Shown here piece after piece: positions 16,032 to 24,320 of a stretch of 64,000 bases of DNA. The stretch comes from Marinobacter lipolyticus SM19 (GTDB lineage: Bacteria > Pseudomonadota > Gammaproteobacteria > Pseudomonadales > Oleiphilaceae). The notes under the pieces were generated by a model. The model made no database searches and was not told the DNA's origin. It saw nothing but the letters and a program-made list of their open reading frames with translations. The stretch spans positions 384,124-448,123 of the forward strand of contig NZ_KE007326.1 in assembly GCF_000397065.2 (NCBI RefSeq), given 5' to 3'. The position numbers and the translations under genes were made by a program. Numbering within the stretch: the stretch's first letter is position 1; every line of letters starts with the position of its first letter.

Positions 16032-17417
16032 ATGCCAGGAGCATCGCAAGCTCGCCGAAAAATGTATGTCCTCGACACCAACGTCCTGATTCACGACCCG
16101 AACGCTCTCCTCAATTTTGAAGAACACGATGTCATCATCCCGATGACCGTCCTCGAAGAACTCGACAGTCTCAAATCCGGTAAACAGGCGGTCGCGGCCG
16201 ATTGTCGCCAGGCCATCCGCAACATCGACAAACTCTTGGGCGATGCTGTCCCGAAAGACATCGAGAAAGGCGTTCCAATCGTTCGCGGCAAGAAAGCCGC
16301 GCCCCTCGGCACGCTGTCGATCCTGATGAGTACGGATCACCACAACAATCATTCGTTGCCGGAAAACCTGAACGACAACAAGATCATCAACACCCTCGCT
16401 GCCCTTCAGGACAGGCACAAATCCCGGGACATCATCCTGGTCAGCAAAGACATCAACATGCGGCTGAAAGCCCGCGGATTTGGTGTGGAAGCCCAGGATT
16501 ATCACAATGACCAGCTGCTGGATGACATCGACCTGCTCCCCAGGGGCTACAAGGAGTTTCCCAACTCCTTCTGGGACAACATCGCCAAGGTGGAGACCAT
16601 TCAGCGGGAAGGCATCACCGAGCATATCCTCAAGCGCGAAGGCGATCTGGCCAAGCTCAACATCAATGAGTTTGTGGTGGACGAACAGGGATTTGTCGGC
16701 AAGGTCGTGGACCTGTCCGATGATCAACTGGTCATGCAGGATTTGCATCAGCACGACCTGATGAACGAGGAAGTCTGGGGCCTGGTCCCCCGGGACATCT
16801 ACCAGTCCCTGGCCCTGAACCTGCTGCTGGACCCGGACATTCACCTGGTCAACCTCACCGGTTCGGCAGGGTCGGGTAAAACCATCCTGGCACTGGCCGC
16901 CTGCATCGAGATGACCGTCGCCAGCAAGTTGTACAAGCGCATCATCGCCACACGCAGCACCCAGGGCCTGGACGAGGACATTGGCTTCCTGCCGGGCACC
17001 GAAGCAGAGAAAATGGAGCCCTGGCTGGGCGCCATCGTCGATAACCTGGAAGCACTCCATGAAGACGACGAGAACATGACCGCCAGTGTGGACTACATTC
17101 TCAGCAAGGTGCCGCTGCACTTCAAATCCATGAACTACATCCGTGGGCGGAGTTTCCAGCACAGCCTGATCATCATTGATGAGTCCCAGAACCTGACACC
17201 GCACCAGATCAAGACCATCATCACCCGCGCGGGCAACGGTTCCAAGGTGATCTGCCTGGGCAACCTGGCGCAGATCGATACACCATACCTAAGCGCCCTG
17301 AGCTCCGGCCTTACCTACATGACAGAGCGTTTCAAGGGCTTCCGCCACGGTGGGCACATCCACCTTCAAGGCGTACCGAGGTCGGTTCTGGCGGAATACG
17401 CCGAAGCCAATCTCTGA
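16032..17417 (+). CDS. PIN-PhoH family RNA-related ATPase
   Basis: 461-residue fusion of an N-terminal PIN nuclease domain (YVLDTNVLIHDPNAL, VLEELDSLKSG, DIILVSKDINMRLKARG, so the acidic residues are present) and a C-terminal PhoH ATPase. The ATPase has Walker A GSAGSGKT and Walker B HSLIIIDESQNL. Family members (PhoH2 type) act as ATP-dependent RNA helicase/ribonucleases. ATG 16032 follows GAGAGG. Despite the name, no PHO box is seen here. Confidence 0.88.
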   Translation: MPGASQARRKMYVLDTNVLIHDPNALLNFEEHDVIIPMTVLEELDSLKSGKQAVAADCRQAIRNIDKLLGDAVPKDIEKGVPIVRGKKAAPLGTLSILMSTDHHNNHSLPENLNDNKIINTLAALQDRHKSRDIILVSKDINMRLKARGFGVEAQDYHNDQLLDDIDLLPRGYKEFPNSFWDNIAKVETIQREGITEHILKREGDLAKLNINEFVVDEQGFVGKVVDLSDDQLVMQDLHQHDLMNEEVWGLVPRDIYQSLALNLLLDPDIHLVNLTGSAGSGKTILALAACIEMTVASKLYKRIIATRSTQGLDEDIGFLPGTEAEKMEPWLGAIVDNLEALHEDDENMTASVDYILSKVPLHFKSMNYIRGRSFQHSLIIIDESQNLTPHQIKTIITRAGNGSKVICLGNLAQIDTPYLSALSSGLTYMTERFKGFRHGGHIHLQGVPRSVLAEYAEANL

Positions 17418-17428
17418 CCACCTTCCAC

Positions 17429-17461
17429 CAAAAAAAGCCGCACCCTTGATCGGGGTGCGGC
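17429..17461 (-). terminator. Intrinsic terminator of the porin gene
   Basis: On the minus strand GCCGCACCC and GGGTGCGGC form a 9-bp GC-rich stem with a 7-nt loop followed directly by seven T residues. It lies 45 nt beyond the porin stop and between convergent genes, so it may also slow transcripts arriving from the PhoH-family gene. Confidence 0.85.
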
Positions 17462-17506
17462 AAAACCGGGCTCAATTGCCCATGGACAACAACAAAGAAG
17501 CAGGTA

Positions 17507-18616
17507 TCAGAACTTAAGCCGTCCCCCAACCAGAACAGTGTCCACGTCGTCAAAGTCCGCACCCTGACGTTCCAGGGAATGGTTGTTGTAACCGGCATAA
17601 GCCTCGAACCATTTAATCGGGGTAAACACATACCCAACGCCGACGGACTCTGCAGAGTCTCCCCTCTGAACGCGGTCTTCCGCTTCGGCATAGTGAATAT
17701 CAAAGGCATGCTTGCCGATTATGTATCCCAACTTTGCCAGGTAGAAATCGGAATCCGGATTGGCATCGTCCTCATCGCTGCTGGTTGAGTAGGCGCCGGT
17801 CACGTTGATGCCGCTATCATGCAACCACGACAATGAACCACCCAGGGTCTCAACATCGCCGGTTTGCCCACCACTGTCCTTGATGGAATAACCCAGAGCA
17901 CCGGAGATTTTGCCCGCGAACTGGCCAGAGAAGCGCACCCCGATCTCTGAAACGTCGTCACCGTCCTTGATGCCCTGACTTATCGAAGGCTCCAGCACAC
18001 CCAGAGCTGGCAGATCGTACCTCACACGGCTGTACCGGCTCTCGAAATCCTGATCGCTCGTAGCAGCCCCCAAACGGACCCGTGTCTCGGTGGCATCGTC
18101 CAGAAATTCGAGACCGCCACCAACCAGCCCGGGGTTGGTATACGAAATTACCTTGGTGCCCGACAAATCCCTTTCGATGTTACCGTTCGCCGCCCCATCA
18201 CCCTGACCGAGTGATAATGTGCCAAACCCGCCGGAGACAAACAGATTGAGCTGACGCTCATTGAATTCGCCGCTTATCGAACGCTCTTCAAGCGTCACTT
18301 TGTTAGAGGCATTCTGCTGATATTCCAGCTCCACGTGGGCGCCAACCACCAGATCCGTATCGTTCAGATCGCCTTTCAGTTTGGCGCCAATCCGGCTCCC
18401 ACTGTTGTCGTTATCGACAATGAAGTGCTCACTGCCGTCGCCAGTGTCCCCAAACAGAAGACCATAGTTCAGCTGGCCGTACACGTCCGCGGAAACATTC
18501 GACACCGGCGCATCCGCTGAGAGCTTCGAAACCGCCGTCTGGGCAAACGCACCTGATGCGGCGAAACCACAAACAACCAGGGCAATACTTGAAACCAATC
18601 TTTTTTGTTTTCTCAT
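17507..18616 (-). CDS. Outer-membrane porin
   Basis: 369-residue porin with a signal peptide (cleavage after SGAFAQ, about residue 26) and alternating beta-barrel strands typical of Gram-negative trimeric porins. Visible are VYGQLNYGLLF, SRIGAKLKGDL, FVSGGFGTLSLGQGDGA and the aromatic C-terminal strand ending VLVGGRLKF. It lies downstream of tctCBA on the same strand, so it probably admits the same carboxylate substrate. A strong hairpin at the tctA end may lower readthrough into it. Confidence 0.85.
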   Translation of the reverse strand: MRKQKRLVSSIALVVCGFAASGAFAQTAVSKLSADAPVSNVSADVYGQLNYGLLFGDTGDGSEHFIVDNDNSGSRIGAKLKGDLNDTDLVVGAHVELEYQQNASNKVTLEERSISGEFNERQLNLFVSGGFGTLSLGQGDGAANGNIERDLSGTKVISYTNPGLVGGGLEFLDDATETRVRLGAATSDQDFESRYSRVRYDLPALGVLEPSISQGIKDGDDVSEIGVRFSGQFAGKISGALGYSIKDSGGQTGDVETLGGSLSWLHDSGINVTGAYSTSSDEDDANPDSDFYLAKLGYIIGKHAFDIHYAEAEDRVQRGDSAESVGVGYVFTPIKWFEAYAGYNNHSLERQGADFDDVDTVLVGGRLKF

Positions 18617-18687
18617 TACACTCTTCCTTAGCTAATTGTATTTATTGCTCTGCATGCCGGACAAACGTCTGGCGGGAACACACTGGA

Positions 18688-18710
18688 GCCCGGTCAGTCA
18701 CTGACCGGGC
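18688..18710. repeat. 23-nt palindrome at the tctA stop codon
   Basis: An 11-bp perfect inverted repeat (GCCCGGTCAGT / ACTGACCGGGC) around a single C at 18699 overlaps the tctA stop codon. On the minus strand no T-run follows, so it could be an attenuator or an mRNA-stabilising hairpin separating tctA from the porin gene. Confidence 0.6.
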
Positions 18711-20220
18711 TTTCCTTCATGGCAGCGTTCATGCGGCGGCGCAGCAGCGGGCCAACCAGGTACGGCAGCACCAGGCTCAGCCCAGCGACCAGCCAGAAGC
18801 TCTTGGCCAGGGTGCTGGCCCAGAGAATGCTCCAGTCGCCATCGGACAACACCAGGGCATGCCCGAGGTTCTTCTCCATTTCCGGTCCCAACAACAAACC
18901 GAGAATGATCGGCACCACCGGGATTTCCAGCTTGCGCAGGAAATAACCAGCAATCCCGAACGCCACCATGAAATACAGATCGAAGGTACTGTTGCTGATG
19001 GAGTAGATACCCACGAAGGCAACCATGGTCACAATCGGCAACAGGTACATGGGAGGAACCGACAACAACCGCACAAAGACCCCGACCAAAGGAATGTTCA
19101 GCAACAACAGGAGAACGTTTCCGATAAGCAGGGCTGCGATGACGCCCCAGACAATGTCGGCATTCTGGGTAAACATAAGTGGGCCTGGCGTGATGTTCAG
19201 GGAGATCAACATCGCCAGCAGAACCGCTGTCGTACCACTGCCAGGCACACCCAGGGTCAACATGGGTACCAGCGCACCCGATGATGCACCGTTGTTGCCC
19301 GCTTCAGGGGCAACCACACCGCGGATGTCGCCTTCACCGAACCTGCCCTTCCTGCCCAGGACCTGCTTCTCCAGCGTGTAGCTGATAAAACTGCCCAGAG
19401 AAGCGCCTGCCCCCGGCAAGACCCCGGATATAAAGCCGAGCACACCACCACGCAACTGGGTAGGAATGGTGCTGACCAGTTCCCGGAAGCTGAGAGTCAG
19501 CTTACCGACACTCACTTTTTCGCGGCCATGGCCCATGCGTGATTCGACGAAGAACAACAACTCCGAGATAGCGAACAGACCGACAATGGCAAGAATAAAG
19601 TCGATCCCCTCGTACAACTCCAGGACGCCGAAGGTATAGCGCTGGGTACCCGTGGAAATATCGATCCCCACGGTGGAGATCATGATTCCCAGAGTAGCGG
19701 CAATCACGGTTTTCATCGGGTTTTTGCCGGTAATTCCACCCAGCGTTGCAAACGCCAGAAGGAACAGCGCGAAGTACTCCGCCGGTCCAAAGCTGAGAGC
19801 AAACTTCGCCAGCACCGGGGCCAGCATGATCAAGCCAACCGTCCCGATCAGGCCGCCAGAAAACGATGCGATCGCCGAGATCGCCAGTGCATCGGCCGCC
19901 CTGCCCTTGCGGGCCATGGGGTAACCATCAAGACAGGTCATCATCGCCGGCTCGTCACCGGGGATATTGAGCAGAATCGAGGATATGCGGCCGCCATACA
20001 TGGCCCCCGCGTACACCGAGGTCAGCAGAATCATGGCCGTTTCCGGCGGCAGCCCCAGGGTGAACGCCAGGGGAATAAGAATGGCCACACCATTGGCAGG
20101 ACCGAGGCCCGGCATACAGCCGATCAGGGTACCGGCAAAGGCGCCAAACAGGGCAAACATCAGGTTGTAAGGCGTCAGAGCCACCGCAAAACCGTCCATC
20201 AGAAAACCGAGCGTTTCCAT
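18694..20220 (-). CDS. tctA: Tripartite tricarboxylate transporter, large permease TctA
   Basis: 508-residue integral membrane protein with many hydrophobic helices, the major transport subunit of a TTT-family secondary transporter. Characteristic motifs are FGAFAGTLIGCMPGLGPANGVAILIPLAF at the N-terminus, the glycine-rich SVYAGAMYGGRISSILLNIPGDEPA and, in the second half, SGVLPGAGASLGSFISYTLEK with EAGNNGASSGALVPMLTLGVPGSGTTAVLL. The start overlaps the tctB stop by one base (TGATG). Confidence 0.95.
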   Translation of the reverse strand: METLGFLMDGFAVALTPYNLMFALFGAFAGTLIGCMPGLGPANGVAILIPLAFTLGLPPETAMILLTSVYAGAMYGGRISSILLNIPGDEPAMMTCLDGYPMARKGRAADALAISAIASFSGGLIGTVGLIMLAPVLAKFALSFGPAEYFALFLLAFATLGGITGKNPMKTVIAATLGIMISTVGIDISTGTQRYTFGVLELYEGIDFILAIVGLFAISELLFFVESRMGHGREKVSVGKLTLSFRELVSTIPTQLRGGVLGFISGVLPGAGASLGSFISYTLEKQVLGRKGRFGEGDIRGVVAPEAGNNGASSGALVPMLTLGVPGSGTTAVLLAMLISLNITPGPLMFTQNADIVWGVIAALLIGNVLLLLLNIPLVGVFVRLLSVPPMYLLPIVTMVAFVGIYSISNSTFDLYFMVAFGIAGYFLRKLEIPVVPIILGLLLGPEMEKNLGHALVLSDGDWSILWASTLAKSFWLVAGLSLVLPYLVGPLLRRRMNAAMKESPVSD

Positions 20221-20666
20221 CAGTGCACCTCCATCAGGCCGGCGGGCAGGTTCAATGACAGGCCATAGTTGAACAGCACAAACACCACCACCGCACTGAT
20301 CAGCCCGGTCACAAATGCGCTTCGGGGGTTAGCCCCCATGCGCCAGCTCAAGGCGCCCACTGCCAGGGTTGTCGAAATGACAAACCCCAAGGGTTCCAGC
20401 AACATGGCGTACACCACAAGAACCAGCAGGGACACCACCAGCTCCAGCGCGGACTTACCCAGCGGCCACTGGGCATCGGGATCCGGCTTGATCATCAGAT
20501 AGATGCCACCGGCCACCAGAACCACCGCGAGGATGGTGGGGAAGGTTTCCGGCCCCACGGTTTCGGCACCTCCGAACGGTTCCGGCCACTGCTGGGCAAC
20601 CCAGCCGTAAGCCACAGCCAGCACCATAAGGCCAAGACCAAGGATACGATCACCGAAGCCAGTCAT
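20220..20666 (-). CDS. tctB: Tripartite tricarboxylate transporter, small subunit TctB
   Basis: 148-residue protein with four predicted membrane helices, matching the TctB family in size and position between tctC and tctA. The start overlaps the tctC stop by four bases (ATGA). TctB is required for transport, but its exact role is unresolved. Confidence 0.92.
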   Translation of the reverse strand: MTGFGDRILGLGLMVLAVAYGWVAQQWPEPFGGAETVGPETFPTILAVVLVAGGIYLMIKPDPDAQWPLGKSALELVVSLLVLVVYAMLLEPLGFVISTTLAVGALSWRMGANPRSAFVTGLISAVVVFVLFNYGLSLNLPAGLMEVH

Positions 20667-21640
20667 TTGAGCAGTCCTATTTCGCGGGACAGAGCCTCAA
20701 TGTCCTGCACCTGCTGACGAACAAAGCTGTCAAATTCACCCGCCGGTGGGTGGAACGGAATCAGACCATTGGCCTTCATGATCTTTTTCCATTCCTCGCT
20801 GGCGTACAGGGTATCGACCGTATTGGCCCAATAGGTCTTTGATTCCTGGGAGGCCCCCTTTGGCATGTAGAAACCACGCCAGTTCGGACCGACCGCATCA
20901 ACCCCCTGCTCTTTGGCGGTTGGGATGTGTGCGAAATCGCCCGGCAGACGCTCATCCGCCAATACCGCCAGCACACGGAGGTCACCAGAGGCCATAAAGC
21001 CGGTAACTTCGGAGAGGTCACCGGTAAAAGCATCGACCTGACCGCCCACGACCTGGGTCATGGCTTCGCCGCCGTTGTTGTAGGACAAATAGGGAATCGA
21101 CGGCAGCTGATCGGCGCCAGCGGCCTTTGCCGCGATCAGTACCTTGAGATGATCCCAGCCGCCACGGGCACTGCCACCTGCAAATTTCACCGACTTGGGA
21201 TTCTCATTGACGGCATCGAGAAGCTGATTCAGGTCCTGGTACTCGGAGTTTTTGCCCACAGCAATCACGCCGTAGTCTGCCCCCAATGCCCCAACCCAGT
21301 TCACCATATCCGCATTGAGGCCGGGAAACTGCTTCTGGGCCAACCGTGTGGTGGTGGCAGTGGATGCAGCCACTATCAGCTGGTCATCCTCGGCCCGCTT
21401 GCTGACGGTGTGGGCAAAGGCAACCCCGCCACCAGCACCAGCCATGTTCACGGTCTGAACTGTGCCATCAATCAGCCCCAGTTCCCTGAGGACATTGCCG
21501 GCGCTACGGCAGGTAAAATCCCAACCACCGCCAGGATCGGATGGGGCAATGCACTCGACCTTACCGGAGGGCTGCCAGGCTAACGCGGACATGCTGAAAG
21601 TGGCGGCCGCCACGAGGGAAAGCGTTCGTTTGATAGTCAT
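20663..21640 (-). CDS. tctC: Tripartite tricarboxylate transporter, substrate-binding protein TctC
   Basis: 325-residue periplasmic binding protein with signal peptide (MTIKRTLSLVAAATFSMSALA). Family blocks are APSDPGGGWDFTCRSAGNVL, VNMAGAGGGVAFAH, KFAGGSARGGWDHLKVL, PYLSYNNGGEAMTQVVGGQVDAF and GVDAVGPNWRGFYMPKG. ATG 21640 is preferred because GAGTGAGG lies just upstream and an in-frame GTG at 21649 falls inside that ribosome site. The ligand is probably a di- or tricarboxylate. First gene of tctCBA, divergent from the two-component pair. Confidence 0.93.
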   Translation of the reverse strand: MTIKRTLSLVAAATFSMSALAWQPSGKVECIAPSDPGGGWDFTCRSAGNVLRELGLIDGTVQTVNMAGAGGGVAFAHTVSKRAEDDQLIVAASTATTTRLAQKQFPGLNADMVNWVGALGADYGVIAVGKNSEYQDLNQLLDAVNENPKSVKFAGGSARGGWDHLKVLIAAKAAGADQLPSIPYLSYNNGGEAMTQVVGGQVDAFTGDLSEVTGFMASGDLRVLAVLADERLPGDFAHIPTAKEQGVDAVGPNWRGFYMPKGASQESKTYWANTVDTLYASEEWKKIMKANGLIPFHPPAGEFDSFVRQQVQDIEALSREIGLLK

Positions 21641-21759
21641 GATTGTCACCTCACTCTTGTTTTTATGGTCTCTTCCAGGGCAGATCTCATTGCTGGGCGC
21701 CGCTGGCAGGAGACTCGCAAAAACAGACTAGAGGGCAATCAACGTCGTCAGAAGTTTCT

Positions 21760-21814
21760 GGGCGTAAAGCCTTTAAAGAATTTAATGGGCGTTAAGTTCA
21801 TAAAATTTACGGGC
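21760..21814. promoter_or_regulatory. Tandem repeats upstream of tctC, probable response-regulator operator
   Basis: GGGCGTAAAG (21760-21769) and GGGCGTTAAG (21787-21796) repeat directly 27 bp apart, each followed by a similar AT-rich tract (TTTAAAGAATTTAA; TTCATAAAATTTA). The array sits between tctC and the CitA-like kinase gene. Binding by the CitB-type regulator is an inference. Confidence 0.4.
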
Positions 21815-21877
21815 AATCGCAGGGCGTGTGATTTAACCTGATGACATAACGACAACAATCCAATCGCTGCAGATAAC

Positions 21878-23497
21878 GTGTTCCGAAAAACCAAACTTAA
21901 AACCCGAATGATCCTGTCGCTCGGGTTCGTCAGTGCCCTGCAAACTACCCTGATCGGCGTATTCGCTGGCTATTACCTCAGCGGCTCCCTGTTTGACGAG
22001 ATCGGGCAACGGGCACTGATGGTCGCAAAAACCGTTGCCGCGGCACCCTCCGTGATAGAGGGAATCCGCCAGCGTGATATTGAAGCCCTCAACCTGTTGG
22101 CCAGTCGTCTGGCGCACACCAACGAAGCCCTGTTCATTGTGATCGGCGACCACCAGGCCGTTCGCCTTGCCCATCCCTCCGCTGAGCGAATTGGCCACTC
22201 CATGGCAGACGACGACGGTGATGACGGACGGCGCGCATTGATTGATGGTGAGTCCTACGTGGCGAGGGCCGAAGGCAGTCTGGGCGACTCCATGCGTGGC
22301 AAGGCACCGGTGATTGAACCGGATAGCGGCGAGATTATCGGCATTGTTTCCGTCGGCTATGGCGTCGATCAGGTGAACGCAACCATCGAACGGTACAGTA
22401 TTGTGCTTTACAGCGTTGTCGGCCTGGCGCTACTGATCAGCATACTGATCGCCATAGTGATAGCCGGGCGATTCAAACGCGCTATATTCGGGCTGGAACC
22501 GGAAGAAATTGCACGCCTGTTCCAGGAGCGGGACGCCACACTCCAGTCGGTCCGGGAGGGGATCATTGCCATCAACCGCGACGGCATCATCACCACCGTG
22601 AACCGGACCGCCCTGGAAACCCTCGGACTGGACCCGCACACACCTCTGGCAGGCCGCCCCATTCTCGAGATCTTGCCCGAGAGCGACCTGCTTTCAGTGC
22701 TTGAGTCCGGCACACCGGACTTTGACCGGGAAGTGTGGCTGAGGAACCGTCAGATGATCGTGAACCGGTTACCGGTCCGCCAGGGCGTGGACATTATTGG
22801 CGTGGTCGCCAGTTTCAGGCTTCGGGACGAAGTGGATCAGGTCAGCCGGCAACTCACGCGGATACAGCAGTATGCCGACACCTTACGAAGCCAGACCCAT
22901 GAATACTCCAACAAGCTCCATACCATTGCCGGCCTGATCCAGATCGAGGCTTATGAAGACGCACTCAACCTGATCGGTAGTGAGGTCAGTGATCACCAGG
23001 CGCTGATTCACCTGTTGCTGGATGCCGTGCCCGATCCGGTTATTGCCGGCTGCCTGCTGGGCAAGTACAACCGGGCGCGGGAAATGGGCCTGCACCTCCA
23101 CATCGATCCGGAAAGCCGGATGACGGACATACCTGCCGACATGCCGCGAGATCAACTGGTCAGCGTACTCGGTAACCTGATCGACAATGCCCTTGAAGCA
23201 ACCCGCCAGCAGGTAGGTGAAGGCGGACGCATTCAGCTATCAATGACCGATCTCGGACACGAACTGATATTCGAGGTGGAAGACCAGGGGCCGGGTATCC
23301 CCGAAAACGCGCGCCAGAAGATTTTCGAGAAAGGCGTGAGCACAAAAAAAGGTGATACCCATGGCTACGGCCTGCATCTGGTAAGCCAGTTCCTGAACCG
23401 TTGGGGAGGATCGGTCACCGTCGACGACCTGCCCGGAAAAGGCTGCCGCTTCACCCTCTACCTACCCAAAACCAGCAAAGGGAGGGACAATCATTGA
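21878..23497 (+). CDS. CitA/DcuS-type sensor histidine kinase
   Basis: 539-residue kinase. The N-terminus is basic (MFRKTKLKTR), then a membrane helix near 12-34, a periplasmic single-Cache-type domain (about 35-165), a second helix near 172-193, a PAS domain (about 210-310) with EGIIAINRDGIITTVN, and a SpoB-type DHp with the phosphoacceptor in QTHEYSNKLHTIAGL (His near 340). The ATPase carries LGNLIDNALEA, VEDQGPGIP and GYGLHLV. It starts with GTG 21878; ATG 21908 is possible but would remove the basic N-terminus. Family members sense carboxylates directly, fitting the divergent tctCBA. Confidence 0.88.
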   Translation: MFRKTKLKTRMILSLGFVSALQTTLIGVFAGYYLSGSLFDEIGQRALMVAKTVAAAPSVIEGIRQRDIEALNLLASRLAHTNEALFIVIGDHQAVRLAHPSAERIGHSMADDDGDDGRRALIDGESYVARAEGSLGDSMRGKAPVIEPDSGEIIGIVSVGYGVDQVNATIERYSIVLYSVVGLALLISILIAIVIAGRFKRAIFGLEPEEIARLFQERDATLQSVREGIIAINRDGIITTVNRTALETLGLDPHTPLAGRPILEILPESDLLSVLESGTPDFDREVWLRNRQMIVNRLPVRQGVDIIGVVASFRLRDEVDQVSRQLTRIQQYADTLRSQTHEYSNKLHTIAGLIQIEAYEDALNLIGSEVSDHQALIHLLLDAVPDPVIAGCLLGKYNRAREMGLHLHIDPESRMTDIPADMPRDQLVSVLGNLIDNALEATRQQVGEGGRIQLSMTDLGHELIFEVEDQGPGIPENARQKIFEKGVSTKKGDTHGYGLHLVSQFLNRWGGSVTVDDLPGKGCRFTLYLPKTSKGRDNH

Positions 23498-24177
23498 CCA
23501 CCATTCGCGTTCTGATTGTTGAAGATGACCGGAAAATTGCGGAAATACAGCGACGATTCGTCGAACGCCTTAACGACGTTGAACTGTGTGGCATCGCCCA
23601 CAGCCTGGAAGACGCAAGGGACCTAATCGACGTGATGGCGCCCCACCTGATCCTGCTGGACATCTATTTCCCCGACGGCAACGGACTGGAACTGCTCCGT
23701 GAGCTCCGGGCAAAGGATAGCGGTAGTGACGTTATCCTCATCACCGCCGCCAAGGAAGTGGAAACCCTGAGAAGCGCCCTGCGCGGCGGGGTTTTCGACT
23801 ATATCCTCAAACCTCTGGTGTTCGAACGCCTGGAAGAGGCCGTCAGCCGGTATCGGGATCACCTTCGCCACTTATCAGGTCTGGTTCAGGTGGCGCAAAA
23901 AGAAGTGGATGCTTTGCTGCCCCGGAGTTCCGGCGAGGATCCCCAGCCAACCCGCGATGAACGACTCCCCAAGGGCATCGACAGCATCACGCTGGATAAA
24001 ATTCGTGAGGTGCTGTCATCCGGCCAGCACTGGAGTGCCGAGGAACTGGGCAATGCCATCGGCGCATCCCGCACCACCGCACGCCGCTATCTGGAGTTTC
24101 TGGTTGGCAAGGGCGAGCTTAGAGCGGAAGTGACCTACGGCAGCGTTGGACGCCCCGAGAGGCGATACCACCTTTAG
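23494..24177 (+). CDS. CitB/DcuR-type response regulator
   Basis: 227-residue regulator with a receiver domain (IVEDDRKIAEIQ; phosphoacceptor D56 in LILLDIYFPDGNGL; K in FDYILKPL) and a C-terminal helix-turn-helix (WSAEELGNAIGASRTTARRYLEFLVGKGEL) of the CitB type. The start is the TTG at 23494, which overlaps the kinase stop (TTGA) and gives the family N-terminus MTTIRVLIVEDD. It likely activates tctCBA and the porin in response to an external carboxylate. Confidence 0.88.
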   Translation: MTTIRVLIVEDDRKIAEIQRRFVERLNDVELCGIAHSLEDARDLIDVMAPHLILLDIYFPDGNGLELLRELRAKDSGSDVILITAAKEVETLRSALRGGVFDYILKPLVFERLEEAVSRYRDHLRHLSGLVQVAQKEVDALLPRSSGEDPQPTRDERLPKGIDSITLDKIREVLSSGQHWSAEELGNAIGASRTTARRYLEFLVGKGELRAEVTYGSVGRPERRYHL

Positions 24178-24263
24178 CAAGGATCACGCTCCCTGAAGCT
24201 TTGACCTGCGTGCCATGGTGCCCGGGCACTCTGGCCATCGCCCCACATATCGCCCCGCCTTAT

Positions 24264-24279
24264 TGTGACTTTTGTCACG
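24264..24279. promoter_or_regulatory. Crp/Vfr-like site upstream of the hydrolase lipoprotein
   Basis: TGTGACTTTTGTCACG fits TGTGA-N6-TCACA at nine of ten conserved bases, 42 nt upstream of the lipoprotein ATG. A second imperfect palindrome (TTGTAATGCATCACAA, 24282-24297) follows immediately. Both lie where a promoter of that gene is expected. Confidence 0.45.
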
Positions 24280-24320
24280 TTTTGTAATGCATCACAACAA
24301 AAACATAATAAGGCGATATC

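Noticed and set aside
21703..21719. Sigma-54-like -24/-12 sequence (TGGCAGG, 4 nt, TCGCA) on the plus strand upstream of the CitA-like kinase.
   Set aside because: It has two mismatches in key positions and lies 160 nt from the gene, and neither regulator here is a sigma-54 activator.
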